In this document: one piece after another, positions 9,731-17,567 of the stretch
Numbering within the stretch: the stretch's first letter is position 1
How the letters are laid out: each line of letters starts with the position of its first letter
Assembly (NCBI GenBank): GCA_035944135.1
Contig: DASZBM010000002.1
Location: forward strand, 1,240,001-1,304,000
DNA: 64,000 nucleotides
Direction of reading: 5' to 3'
Origin: Acidobacteriaceae bacterium
Lineage (GTDB): Bacteria; Acidobacteriota; Terriglobia; Terriglobales; Acidobacteriaceae
Translations under genes and position numbers: made by a program
The notes under the pieces: model-generated
Told to the model about the DNA's origin: nothing
Databases searched by the model: none
Seen by the model: only the letters and a program-made list of their open reading frames with translations

Positions 9731-10393
9731 TCAACGGCTGTACGGCCTTGCGTCGATCAGCGAGAGAAATTCAACTCGCGTCTGCTGTTGCGTCTTGAAC
9801 ACGCCAAGCATGGAACTCGTCACCGTCTGCGAGCCCTGTTTCTCCACACCGCGCATCATCATGCAAAGATGCTGGCCCTCGAGCACCACGCCGACTCCCT
9901 GCGGGTGAACCGCGTCCTCGATCGCCTCCGCGATCTGCTGCGTCAGACGCTCCTGCACCTGCAACCTCCGCGCAAAGAGATCAACAATCCGCGCGACCTT
10001 GCTGAGCCCCACAACCTTCTTGTCCGGCAGATACGCAACGTGCGCTTTGCCATAGAACGGCAGCAGATGGTGCTCGCATAGCGAGTAGAACTCAATGTCC
10101 TTCACGATCACCATCTCATCGTAGTCGACATCAAACAGCGCATCGTGCAGCACGTCGTCGACACTCTGACGGTAGCCGCGCGTGAGAAATGCCATCGCCT
10201 TTTCCATGCGCTCCGGCGTGCGCAATAGTCCGTCTCGCGCGGGATCTTCGCCGATGCGGCGCAGAAGCTCCGAGTAAATCTGCGGCATCGTTGCCTGCCC
10301 AAGCTCAACATGCGCGGCTTCAGCGGCACGCTGCGCAGGCGTCTCTCCATCGCGGTCCGGTCCTGGTTTTTCTACGGGTAGCTTTGTCGTCAT
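9731..10393 (-). CDS. folE: GTP cyclohydrolase I
   Basis: FolE converts GTP to 7,8-dihydroneopterin triphosphate, the first step of folate, biopterin and queuosine routes. The 220-residue protein has the zinc-site motifs [12 protein letters not shown] and [14 protein letters not shown], and the core [22 protein letters not shown]. The start at 10393 ([11 protein letters not shown]) matches family length better than longer alternatives. The gene follows two QueD-like genes transcribed in the same direction with 5 bp spacing. The three form a GTP-to-pterin/7-deazaguanine operon, and folE may feed both queuosine and folate synthesis. Confidence 0.96.
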   Translation of the reverse strand: MTTKLPVEKPGPDRDGETPAQRAAEAAHVELGQATMPQIYSELLRRIGEDPARDGLLRTPERMEKAMAFLTRGYRQSVDDVLHDALFDVDYDEMVIVKDIEFYSLCEHHLLPFYGKAHVAYLPDKKVVGLSKVARIVDLFARRLQVQERLTQQIAEAIEDAVHPQGVGVVLEGQHLCMMMRGVEKQGSQTVTSSMLGVFKTQQQTRVEFLSLIDARPYSR

Positions 10394-10398
10394 CAGCC

Positions 10399-10842
10399 TT
10401 ACACTTCCGTTCGCTCTTCCGGCGTATCCGCGCCGAAGTAATCGAATGAGTTGTTGTTTGTTTCCTCTACACGCACGCGTTCCAGCGTTGCATGCGGGTA
10501 TTCCGCGAAGATATGCCAGATCTCGATCGCCAGGTTTTCCGTCGTCGGCACAACATCGCGGAAGCACTCCAGCGTGTTCAAATTCGCGTGATCAAACTTC
10601 GAAACCATCTCGCGTTCTGCAAACGCGTCAAGATCGGCAAGATTGGTCACCATGCCTGTAACGGCATCGATCGGACCCGAGAGCGTCAACTGCACGGTGT
10701 AATTGTGCCCATGCCCATAGGGATTATTGCACTTGCCAAAGGTCGCGCGATTCTCTTCAGGCGAAAGCGCATCCACGTGCAGCCGGTGCGAGGCTGAAAA
10801 GTGATACCGGCGCGACAAATGAGCATGCGGCCGTCTGGTCAT
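10399..10842 (-). CDS. queD: 6-carboxytetrahydropterin synthase / PTPS family protein, copy 2
   Basis: The 147-residue PTPS/QueD-fold enzyme has zinc ligands from ASHRLHV and YGHGHNY, an upstream cysteine in FGKCNNP (nucleophile position), FDHANLN and the glutamate motif [11 protein letters not shown]. It acts on dihydroneopterin triphosphate to give carboxytetrahydropterin (queuosine path) or pyruvoyl-tetrahydropterin. Its ATG overlaps the previous gene's stop (ATGA), so translation is coupled. A second, clearly different paralogue lies immediately upstream; which one serves queuosine cannot be told from sequence alone. Confidence 0.88.
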   Translation of the reverse strand: MTRRPHAHLSRRYHFSASHRLHVDALSPEENRATFGKCNNPYGHGHNYTVQLTLSGPIDAVTGMVTNLADLDAFAEREMVSKFDHANLNTLECFRDVVPTTENLAIEIWHIFAEYPHATLERVRVEETNNNSFDYFGADTPEERTEV

Positions 10843-11252
10843 GCACCCTCTCCGTAAAAATCCGCAAACAGATCCGGCATCTCGTACACGCGCACACGGT
10901 GCAGCTTCGCGTTCGGAATCTTGCCATCCAGCCGCCGCCATATTGCAACCGCGATGTTCTCTGTCGTTGGCACAGTAGACACGAACTCCGGTACCTCGAA
11001 GTTGAGATGGCGATGGTCATACACCGACAGGACTTCGCGCTCCAGGATGTCTTTGAGCTGCTTGAGATCGACCACGAAGCCGGAGACCGGATCCGGTTCG
11101 CCAGCCACCGTCACCTCCAGCGTGTAGTTGTGGCCGTGTCCCTGCCGATTCGCGCACTTGCCGAACACGCGCTCGTTCTCCTCCTCGCTCCATGCGGGAT
11201 TGAAGTAGAAGTGTGCGGAAGAAAATTCGGCTTTGCGTGTCAGCAGAATCAT
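10839..11252 (-). CDS. queD: 6-carboxytetrahydropterin synthase / PTPS family protein, copy 1
   Basis: The 137-residue PTPS-family protein has SSAHFYFNP, FGKCANRQGHGHNYT, a YDHRHLN catalytic pair and PTTENIAVAIW. All zinc and catalytic residues seen in copy 2 are kept, but overall identity between the two is modest. The start at 11252 (MILLTRKAEFSSAHF) is chosen because homology begins there, although the frame is open further upstream. It is first in a queD-queD-folE operon. One paralogue may make preQ0 precursor and the other a biopterin-type cofactor. Confidence 0.88.
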   Translation of the reverse strand: MILLTRKAEFSSAHFYFNPAWSEEENERVFGKCANRQGHGHNYTLEVTVAGEPDPVSGFVVDLKQLKDILEREVLSVYDHRHLNFEVPEFVSTVPTTENIAVAIWRRLDGKIPNAKLHRVRVYEMPDLFADFYGEGA

Positions 11253-11314
11253 AGGAACATCAAGTCTAACGAATCCGAATATTGGATGCGCGCCAGGCGC
11301 AAGCGACGCGACTC

Positions 11315-12487
11315 CTACCGGCCCGTGTGATACTGCCTTCCCTTCCACGCCACATGATGAAACACGCGGTGCTGTATCCAGCTGCGCACCAGCAGCCCGA
11401 TAAACAGCGGCAGCCCGAACACTGACAGCGCCGAATTGACGAAGCCGAAGTGCGCCCGCGACACGCGAGTGTAGAAGCGAATCACCGTCCGCAGCCACAA
11501 CAGCACAATCGCCGCGCGTTGCCATAGCACCAGATACGGAACCAGCCATAGCAACAGTGGAAGCAGGAACAGCAGGATGTCCAGCAGCCGCCATGCAGCC
11601 AGACGCAGAGCATGCGGAAACAACAGCGCCAGGTTCTTCGTCCAGCCCTCAATCATGTCGCCCATGCCGCGGTACATGCGCGTACTCAGCGCATCAGGCG
11701 CATAACGGAATCGAATCGGCTTCTTCGCCCGCTTCATATTCCACGCGAGATCCACATCCTCCAGCACCGACCCGCCGACCGCACGATGCCCGCCGACTGC
11801 AAAGTACGCTTCACGCTCCACCAGCAGAAACTGCCCATTCGCCGCAGCGGTACGCTTGGCCGGATCATTCACCTCGGCCGGCGGATAGACACTCGCCAGC
11901 TCCGAGAAGATCAGCGGCATCACCGCGCGCTGCATCACCCCCGACACAATCTGGCGCGGCGAGTACGACAACATCACCACTTTGTACTTCTCCGCCTCAT
12001 GCATCGCGTGCCGCAGGTCGTTGGGCTCATGCAGTGTGTCTGCGTCGGTAAACAGCAGCCATCGCCCTCGCGCGTGCCGTGCGCCAAACCAGCACGCGTT
12101 GGTCTTGCCGGTGAAACCCCCTTGTGTGTCCGCGAGTGACGGCGCCTCCAGCACTCGCACGCCGCTGTGTTTCGCCGCCGCCGCCTGCGCAATCGCGCGC
12201 GTGCCATCGGTCGAGTGATCGTCCACGATCAGCAGCTCCCAATCCGTCCCCAACGGAAACAGGCTTGAGTCCTGCACCAGCAGGCTCTCCAGGCATGGCG
12301 GAAGATTCTGCTCCTCATTGCGCGCCGGAATGATCACGCTCAGCTCGAAGCTCACCTCTTCGCCCATCGGCGTCAAACGCGCGGTTTGCGCCTCCGCGGC
12401 TGCCGCCGGGCGCATGGGCTCATCGTCAACAGGAAGGCCAAGAATGGGGCTCAGTTTCGGCTGGTCGGAGTTGGGCCGGTCGGACAC
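11315..12487 (-). CDS. Membrane-associated family 2 glycosyltransferase
   Basis: The protein is 390 residues at the longest start. An N-terminal extension leads into the GT-A fold at about residue 50: SVIIPARNEEQNLPPCL, the LLFTDADT metal-binding DxD-like motif and LEDVDLAWNMKR. Three or so hydrophobic helices (LLDILLFLLPLLLWLVPYLV and after) anchor the C-terminus. It resembles glycosyltransferases of carotenoid or hopanoid loci (CrtQ/HpnB type), but no partner genes are nearby. The 20 bp to the divergent gene is too short for two promoters, so the start at 12367 (MGEEVSFEL) may be real. Confidence 0.83.
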   Translation of the reverse strand: MSDRPNSDQPKLSPILGLPVDDEPMRPAAAAEAQTARLTPMGEEVSFELSVIIPARNEEQNLPPCLESLLVQDSSLFPLGTDWELLIVDDHSTDGTRAIAQAAAAKHSGVRVLEAPSLADTQGGFTGKTNACWFGARHARGRWLLFTDADTLHEPNDLRHAMHEAEKYKVVMLSYSPRQIVSGVMQRAVMPLIFSELASVYPPAEVNDPAKRTAAANGQFLLVEREAYFAVGGHRAVGGSVLEDVDLAWNMKRAKKPIRFRYAPDALSTRMYRGMGDMIEGWTKNLALLFPHALRLAAWRLLDILLFLLPLLLWLVPYLVLWQRAAIVLLWLRTVIRFYTRVSRAHFGFVNSALSVFGLPLFIGLLVRSWIQHRVFHHVAWKGRQYHTGR

Positions 12488-12507
12488 TGGTTCGTATTAT
12501 AGGAAGA

Positions 12508-13071
12508 ATGGTCAATTGCCTGAGCCTGCGGTCCGCGTTTAGATCAAAGCGGCGATCGAAGTCGCAATCGAAGCGGCTAACGAAAACCGCAATCTTCGCC
12601 GCCGCCGCGCTCCTGGCGCTCACCGTAACCGGATGCGATCGCGGCAGTCACCCCGAGCAGCTCGGCACCCGCGCGCCCATCTTCACAGTGAATGACGGTG
12701 AGCATTCCATCGACCTCAACAAGCTCCGCGGCCACGTAGTCCTGCTCAATTTCTGGGCTAGCTGGTGCGCCCCCTGCCTCGAAGAACTTCCCAGCCTCGA
12801 AGAGCTGCAGCGCGACCTTCCGCAGGTTCAGATCGTCGCTGTCTCCACCGATGACGATGCCACTGCCTACCAGCGTTTCCTCACGGAACACTCCGTCTCG
12901 CTGCTCACCGTCCGCGACGCCGACCAGCGGTCCAACGCCATGTACGGCACCTTCCGCTACCCCGAAACCTACGTCATCGACAAGAGCGGCATCATACGGC
13001 GCAAGTTCATCGGCCCGCAGGATTGGACCAGCCCCGAGATCGTCAACTACCTCCGCAAGCTCGCCTCCTAG
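12508..13071 (+). CDS. TlpA-like thiol-disulfide oxidoreductase, lipoprotein
   Basis: The 187-residue protein begins with a basic stretch, then a signal ending TVTGC (lipobox), so it is likely an exported lipoprotein. The thioredoxin fold carries the active site WASWCAPCLEE, cis-proline region YPETYVIDK, and a TlpA-type insert. It would reduce or resolve periplasmic disulfides, for example in cytochrome c maturation. No ccm genes are nearby. The small gene that follows 23 bp downstream may be co-transcribed. Confidence 0.9.
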   Translation: MVNCLSLRSAFRSKRRSKSQSKRLTKTAIFAAAALLALTVTGCDRGSHPEQLGTRAPIFTVNDGEHSIDLNKLRGHVVLLNFWASWCAPCLEELPSLEELQRDLPQVQIVAVSTDDDATAYQRFLTEHSVSLLTVRDADQRSNAMYGTFRYPETYVIDKSGIIRRKFIGPQDWTSPEIVNYLRKLAS

Positions 13072-13094
13072 AACCGGCTTGTTAGGATAGAGCT

Positions 13095-13361
13095 ATGACG
13101 CAGTTGGATGTGATGTATCGCTATGGCGTGCCGCCGAGCGAAGCCGCGATGATGGCGCTCGCCCGCATTCGCGAGGTCTATGGAATCCGCGGGCTCGTCT
13201 TCGACGAAACCGCACGCACCGTCCGTCTCGAGTACGACGCCACCCGCCTCACCGAGCCCATCGTCCAGGGCCTGCTTCGCCGCTCCGGCCTCGACCTCGT
13301 CGAGCGCGTCTCGCTCATCCCCCCACAGCCCGAACCCACACCAGCGCCCGCTGCCAGCTAG
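13095..13361 (+). CDS. Small HMA-fold-like protein
   Basis: The 88-residue protein has a beta-alpha-beta pattern (LDVMYRYGV...GIRGLVFDETARTVRLEYDATRLTEPIVQGLLRRSGLDL) like ferredoxin-fold metal-binding domains. The CxxC metal motif is missing, so metal binding is doubtful. The C-terminus is proline-rich. Homologues occur in Acidobacteriota as conserved proteins of unknown role. It follows the TlpA-like gene on the same strand. Confidence 0.72.
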   Translation: MTQLDVMYRYGVPPSEAAMMALARIREVYGIRGLVFDETARTVRLEYDATRLTEPIVQGLLRRSGLDLVERVSLIPPQPEPTPAPAAS

Positions 13362-13485
13362 CCACACATCGTCGCCACCGGGTGACCGGTAAGCCACGCC
13401 GAAGGCCCCCGCTGCATGCAATGCCAATGCCTTGCGGCAATCCCGGGACATCCTGTATCCTAATCAAGTTGCATCACTGCAATGT

Positions 13486-13561
13486 GCGCCCGTAGCTCAG
13501 TGGATAGAGCAACTGGCTACGAACCAGTAGGTCGGGCGTTCGACTCGCTCCGGGCGCACCA
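13486..13561 (+). tRNA. tRNA-Arg(ACG), island attachment site
   Basis: A 76-nt cloverleaf including CCA: acceptor GCGCCCG/CGGGCGC, D-arm GCTC/GAGC, anticodon stem ACTGG/CCAGT with loop CTACGAA (anticodon ACG), T-arm GGGCG/CGCTC. The 3' part is duplicated at 38315-38361, so the gene is the target of the integrative island and has been left intact by it. Confidence 0.95.
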
Positions 13562-13563
13562 TA
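13517..13563. repeat. attL: 47-bp direct repeat
   Basis: This 47-bp stretch begins in the anticodon loop of tRNA-Arg and runs just past its CCA end. It is identical to 38315-38361 and marks the left end of a 24.8-kb island. Confidence 0.93.
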
Positions 13564-14016
13564 TAAACCAAATAAAATCAGATTGATAGAGACACTCGCG
13601 AGAGCGCGTAGTTTTATTCCCCACGTCATGTTGGCACCATGTGGGCAAATGCGAGCGCGTTGCAGAACCCCTTGCCAAGGGGCGGCTGACCGTGTCCAGA
13701 ACTTACCCCAAACCGTCCTTGGAGCAGGTCTTCAAATCCACTGGTGTGACAAGGGCCTTGAAGGCAAGCGCCGATTATGCGAGATCGCCCTGAATCCGAA
13801 TTCACGATCTTCGGCACAGTTACGCGAAATCAGTTTGCCGACCTTTACCCGAGGCGACAATTCTCGAAACAAGCAGAAGGCAAGTACGTCCAAGTATGTC
13901 GGCGATCAACTAACTATTTCGCCGCAAGTTGACAGAAGCCGCTTCGCATGTTATAGTTACAGACACTGGCCCTGATCCAATGGAGTGGACGGCAATACCT
14001 GGGGCGATTCCACTCT
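13562..14016. other. Non-coding left end of island
   Basis: About 450 bp without a convincing gene; frames that are open have no family features and poor starts. It contains the paired ATGTKGGCA sites at 13629-13651 and a strong promoter at 13929-13957. Confidence 0.6.
13929..13957 (+). promoter_or_regulatory. Sigma-70-type promoter of AlpA-like gene
   Basis: TTGACA (13929-13934), a 17-bp spacer and TATAGT (13952-13957). This is close to the perfect consensus and reads towards the helix-turn-helix gene at 14017. Confidence 0.7.
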
Positions 14017-14310
14017 TTGGAGATTCATGTGGCCACTTTTCCAGACGATCCCTCCCTATCCCCTTCTCAAAACGGCGCCCTACCAAGGGTGCTTCAGGGC
14101 TATTTGCGCCGCGATGAACTTGCCCAACAGTTTGACCTCAGCACCCGCACGATTGACCGATGGGAAGCTCGGAGACTGGGCCCTCCACGCATAACAGTTG
14201 GTCGGACAATCCTGTACAAGATCGAATCCGTGCGCGAATGGTTAGGTGCTATCGAAAGCCGACCGCGTTCTAACGCAAAAAGACAATCTGTCAAGAAGCC
14301 GGGCCGATGA
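14017..14310 (+). CDS. AlpA/MerR-type helix-turn-helix protein (possible excisionase)
   Basis: The 97-residue protein has a winged helix-turn-helix (YLRRDELAQQFDLSTRTIDRW, then a wing around GPPRITVGRTILYKIESVREWL). That is the architecture of AlpA-like prophage activators and excisionases, which bend DNA at att sites or switch on the integrase. It is the first gene inside attL and has its own strong promoter. The basic tail (RSNAKRQSVKKPGR) fits DNA binding. The TTG at 14017 or a GTG at 14029 may be the start. Confidence 0.75.
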   Translation: MEIHVATFPDDPSLSPSQNGALPRVLQGYLRRDELAQQFDLSTRTIDRWEARRLGPPRITVGRTILYKIESVREWLGAIESRPRSNAKRQSVKKPGR

Positions 14311-14650
14311 ATCTGTTGAATCAGGCTTGACAGAGGGAGTGAAACCTGTGGGCAACTACAGGCGGTCGTAAAGCGGTTGTGCTCAGCATAGATGTTGACT
14401 AGAGGGCGACGGATGCCGCAGGGCATTGCGGGCGCTGGCATCTATTGGGGATTGAACGGCGACAGCTAGGCGATATGTCAAGAGCCTAGCCGACGTGAGT
14501 CAACACGTCGCAAGGCAGCTTGCGCGGGTATGCGTACAGTTCAATGTGAAACCGTGACTCGGACCGTTAGACCGGTCATCTCTTGCGGGAGATGGCTACA
14601 CAAGCGAGTCAGAACACCACCTGTGGCGACCTTGGCGACTGGAAGCTACC

Positions 14651-14671
14651 TGAGACCTGGTAAAGGTCTCA
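14651..14671. repeat. Perfect hairpin TGAGACC/GGTCTCA
   Basis: Seven-base perfect arms separated by TGGTAAA. There is no T-run after it, so it is more likely an operator or an RNA stem than a terminator. Confidence 0.5.
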
Positions 14672-14696
14672 GTGTGCTCGCGAGGCTCTTGGATGA

Positions 14697-14811
14697 GGCG
14701 CGTCGTTGCAATTGATTGCGGAAGCCAGGTGTCCAAGGTGGCGAGGAAGACACCAGAAAACGGAACAAGGTTTATCTTTTGGCAGCTGCAATCAATTGCA
14801 ACGAACGCGCC
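14697..14811. repeat. 115-bp unit bounded by imperfect inverted repeats
   Basis: The left arm ends in GGCGCGTCGTTGCAATTGATTGC and the right arm is GCAATCAATTGCAACGAACGCGCC, i.e. its inverted copy with one extra base. Each arm carries a copy of the island's TGCAATYRATTGCA motif (the left with one mismatch). The layout is that of a MITE-like element or a two-site operator. Confidence 0.55.
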
Positions 14812-14898
14812 GAATCCAGCGCGCCGTGGAGAAGCAGAAGACAAAGGGCCGTGGGGCGGCTCTCGATATGGATGGCCCAGACCGATTTGAGGTATTTT

Positions 14899-15159
14899 TT
14901 ATCGATGTTTCGAAGGTTGATTCCCGTACTTCGTCACCAATGAATGGACGTTCTCGATATCAGGATCACGCCACAATTCTTCCCAGCTCACGTCTTCCGG
15001 GGAGTATCCAGATGATTGCGTCACTTCTTTCTTGATTGTGAGCACCCGGTCTACGGGTGGATCAACAACCTTATTGGCCTTGCCATAGTAGTAAGAAGTG
15101 CCGGTGATCCATCCCCCGGGAGTCAGGTGATATTCAATCTCAAAATGATCTGCCGACAT
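14899..15159 (-). CDS. Small hypothetical protein
   Basis: The 86-residue protein starts at 15159 behind an excellent ribosome-binding site (AGGGAGGAAT). It reads MSADHFEIEYHLTPGGWITG and is acidic, with no membrane segment or known motif that I recognise. The GGWITGTSYYYGK stretch suggests a small beta-sheet protein. It is on the strand opposite to the AlpA-like gene, inside the island. No function can be given. Confidence 0.65.
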   Translation of the reverse strand: MSADHFEIEYHLTPGGWITGTSYYYGKANKVVDPPVDRVLTIKKEVTQSSGYSPEDVSWEELWRDPDIENVHSLVTKYGNQPSKHR

Positions 15160-15364
15160 ATTCCTCCCTAGTGACAGCGCTATTGGTTTCGTCTCATGGG
15201 GCAGACATGCCGTTTGCTTCGCGCATCCCAACCAACCCCTTTCCTACATCCTTCAAAGCCGCCATGAAGCGCCCAGACCACACTCTTCCGGCAAACAGAA
15301 CTGGCTTCTATATCAACTCGGGTACAGAAAGACGACGTTCCATCTTGATCTAAAGCTATGATGG

Positions 15365-15586
15365 CTAATCCTCGATACCCTTGAGCAGTTCAGCGATTTT
15401 CATCTCGAACGCTTGCGCAATCATTTGAAGCGTTTTTATACAAATCTCTTTCCGACCCAGCTCAAGGTCCGACACGTAGTTTTCGTGAATGCCCGCCTGC
15501 TCCGCCAGGTCTATCTGCCGCCAGCCACGTTTCGCGCGCAACCCACGCAACCGGTCGCCGAACGCAATGCAGATATCCCTTGCCAT
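15365..15586 (-). CDS. XRE-family HTH regulator
   Basis: The 73-residue protein is essentially one HTH_3 domain: FGDRLRGLRAKRGWRQIDLAEQAGIHENYVSDLE in order, followed by GRKEICIKTLQMIAQAF. Such short Cro/C-protein-like regulators often time expression of restriction or defence genes and repress themselves. An inverted repeat CACTAT-N10-ATAGTG at 15624-15645 lies just upstream of its start and is a candidate operator. It may be the controller for the island's restriction genes. Confidence 0.88.
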   Translation of the reverse strand: MARDICIAFGDRLRGLRAKRGWRQIDLAEQAGIHENYVSDLELGRKEICIKTLQMIAQAFEMKIAELLKGIED

Positions 15587-15623
15587 CCCTACTATCGTGG
15601 GGATAATCTCAGTGCTCGATCCA

Positions 15624-15645
15624 CACTATGGTATGGGAGATAGTG
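15624..15645. promoter_or_regulatory. Candidate operator of the XRE regulator
   Basis: Inverted repeat CACTAT / ATAGTG with a 10-bp spacer, 38 bp upstream of the XRE start codon. Symmetry and position suit autoregulation; binding is not shown. Confidence 0.4.
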
Positions 15646-15763
15646 ACGATGCATAGGCGTCAGCGGTGCTCCCATTCCGTTATTCCAGGTTTGGTTGGGC
15701 TCGTTGGAGGGAGAAGCAAACCGCAATCACGGGCATAGCCCCACAGGAATCGAGCGTGTACCG

Positions 15764-16102
15764 ATGGAACTAATTGGACTTCTAATCCTTGGGGCAATCA
15801 GCCTCTGGGCATATCAGGACGCCAACAAGAGAGGAGAAAACGGCCTGTTGTGGGCGATAGCAATTTTCTTTTTTCTCATTATTTTTCTGCCTTGGTATCT
15901 GATTGTGCGCAAACCTCTCGCCTCGAACATGGTGGCAAATGTGCCCCCGCAGATCGGTGGATCTACTCTGTGTCATTCGTGCGGGAAATATTACGAGGGG
16001 CGCGCAGCTGCATTCTGCCCATTGTGCGGCAGTCTCCACGGTACATCTAATCGTGTCATCGGTACCCCTGCTGGCGCGTCAGAGCCAACTGCAAACGAAT
16101 GA
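15764..16102 (+). CDS. Membrane protein with C-terminal zinc ribbon
   Basis: The 112-residue protein has an N-terminal helix (LIGLLILGAISLWAYQDA), a second helix (LLWAIAIFFFLIIFLPWYLIV) and a C-terminal zinc ribbon formed by LCHSCGKYY and FCPLCGSLHG (two CxxC knuckles). The order resembles small two-helix proteins with a cytoplasmic zinc-ribbon tail. The ATG at 15764 puts the first helix at the N-terminus. It is followed by a lipoprotein gene with a 12-bp gap. Role unknown. Confidence 0.72.
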   Translation: MELIGLLILGAISLWAYQDANKRGENGLLWAIAIFFFLIIFLPWYLIVRKPLASNMVANVPPQIGGSTLCHSCGKYYEGRAAAFCPLCGSLHGTSNRVIGTPAGASEPTANE

Positions 16103-16113
16103 GGCGCGCGGCT

Positions 16114-16623
16114 ATGAAGCTAATCACAATCACCTTGGGCGCATTGTTGGTATTGGACCTGGCGCTAGTCGGATGCGAGAACAGCATTGATTCCTCAGCT
16201 TTTCAAGCCGTCGCAGATTTCCAGGTTGCCCGAGACAGTCTTCGGCCAGGAGCTTCGGATGCGATGCTGGAATTCGAAATAGATAAAGCAAAAGATGACG
16301 TAGATGCCTTCAGACGCACGTCGGACTACAAGAGATATCCCACGTTCTCACTCGAACTGGATAGAGCGCTCGCATCATTCCAAGCGCTTGTGCAGATCCA
16401 AAAATTTAGTCGAAAGCCGACCGGAAACTTGACCATAGATGCGAAATTGACTGATTGCTCCTCGGGGGCCTCATATATATGCCAGCTATTACCGCAATAC
16501 GTGATCAAGGCCGAAAACAGCGGTAAGAGTTGGTTCGATTGGGACAGAGCCAAAACCGATTCGACCGACGCTGCCATTGACAGCACCACGGCTATTACAG
16601 ATCTCTTGCAAAAGCCTGAGTAA
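16114..16623 (+). CDS. Predicted lipoprotein of unknown function
   Basis: The 169-residue protein has a signal peptide (MKLITITLGALLVLDLALVGC) with lipobox LVGC, then a mostly helical, charged body (VADFQVARDSLRPGASDAM; DKAKDDVDAFRRT). Two cysteine pairs (CSSGASYIC) in the last third may form a disulfide. It lies between a zinc-ribbon membrane protein and the convergent triple-nuclease operon. I do not recognise the family. Confidence 0.65.
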   Translation: MKLITITLGALLVLDLALVGCENSIDSSAFQAVADFQVARDSLRPGASDAMLEFEIDKAKDDVDAFRRTSDYKRYPTFSLELDRALASFQALVQIQKFSRKPTGNLTIDAKLTDCSSGASYICQLLPQYVIKAENSGKSWFDWDRAKTDSTDAAIDSTTAITDLLQKPE

Positions 16624-16691
16624 CTGCGCGAGGACGATGGACTGACGTTCTGCCTTTGAGGCATGGGACTCGCGCGGTGTCGGGGCGATCT

Positions 16692-17567
16692 TCATCCGTG
16701 TTGAAAATAGCGTTCGTGCAGATAGGCTATGTAGCTTGAATCCGCCAGGTCCGAACGAGCTTTGAGGCGCAGGAACACCTCTTGCCAAGTCGTTACTTCT
16801 AACGGGATTTCTCCGTGGGTCTGTTCCCGAAAATCATTCAATTCGTCTAAGAGGAACCGGCACTCGGCAGCAGCAAGCGGGTCACCGACCACCTCGAACC
16901 AGACATAGACAAGACGCCATCGGCCGCTCCTAAAGTTCCGTTTGCACGCCAACGCAGTCTTGATCAGCTGGGGGGCCTCAAGTCTGGTGAACAGAGGAGA
17001 CTCATCATTCAGGCGAATCGCGAGAGCTCTTGTGCGATCCATCCCCGCCCAGATCGGCTCGGCAGCTGGGCAGAAATAAGTGGACGTGAATGGGCGTCTG
17101 GTTTGCGGGTAAATCACAAACGGTTCAGTGAACTTGCATTCCAGAGCCACGCTGCCTGAGGTCTCGTCTCCGGCAAGTTCCAGGTCAATGTTCGGATTCT
17201 TACGTTCCGGATCTTCACGCAGAATCCCGTCGAAGATTGACCGAACCTTTTCGAAGCTCATTCTCCTCGCCTCTGGCAGATCGAAACACGCTCCCGCGAT
17301 TGTGGTCCGGTTCCTCCAGTAGTCGAATACGTTTGCGACAAGAGCCGCTGACGAGCAGAGCTTCTTCAGCTTTCCATCCAATTCCTTTCCGTCGCCCGAT
17401 GCGATTTCGTTGCGAGTCTCGGGCCTAAGCGGACGGAAGAGATTTTCGTCGATTTGTTCTACGGAATAGTCACTGGCGAAAGGAATACCTGCATTGCGAG
17501 CCCAGACTTGTTGGCGTTCGTTTATGACACGAAACGCCTGACCGATGTCAGGGCGTGGTCTCGTCAT
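16692..17567 (-). CDS. PD-(D/E)XK nuclease-like protein (PGN_0703-like, tentative)
   Basis: This is the third gene of a three-gene operon, 291 residues from the ATG at 17567, which overlaps the upstream stop as ATGA. The nuclease signature is IDLEL...VALECKFTEPF, with candidate catalytic D128, E143 and K145. The preceding SSAALVANVFDYW helix and the ECKxTE(P/S)F ending are reminiscent of the PGN_0703 type of putative restriction endonucleases, which is a recognition by eye only. The C-terminal half is helical (LDELNDFREQTHG). No methyltransferase or specificity gene is in this operon. Confidence 0.68.
   Translation of the reverse strand: MTRPRPDIGQAFRVINERQQVWARNAGIPFASDYSVEQIDENLFRPLRPETRNEIASGDGKELDGKLKKLCSSAALVANVFDYWRNRTTIAGACFDLPEARRMSFEKVRSIFDGILREDPERKNPNIDLELAGDETSGSVALECKFTEPFVIYPQTRRPFTSTYFCPAAEPIWAGMDRTRALAIRLNDESPLFTRLEAPQLIKTALACKRNFRSGRWRLVYVWFEVVGDPLAAAECRFLLDELNDFREQTHGEIPLEVTTWQEVFLRLKARSDLADSSYIAYLHERYFQHG

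Larger units (their letters stand above)
14311..14898. other. Structured non-coding region
   Basis: Nearly 590 bp with no credible gene but many self-complementary segments. Examples are GATGCC(14410)...GGCATC(14438), TGAGACC-TGGTAAA-GGTCTCA at 14651-14671, and a large inverted repeat at 14697-14719/14788-14811 built on TGCAATTGATTGC. It may hold a non-coding RNA, a miniature mobile element or the relic of a structured intron. None can be named. Confidence 0.45.

Noticed and set aside
13583-13975. 130-codon frame at the left end of the island
   Set aside because: It covers the integrase arm-like sites and has no ribosome-binding site or recognisable domain.
14311-14898. Group II intron or retron
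   Set aside because: No reverse transcriptase is present, and I could not assign a domain V hairpin; kept only as a structured region.
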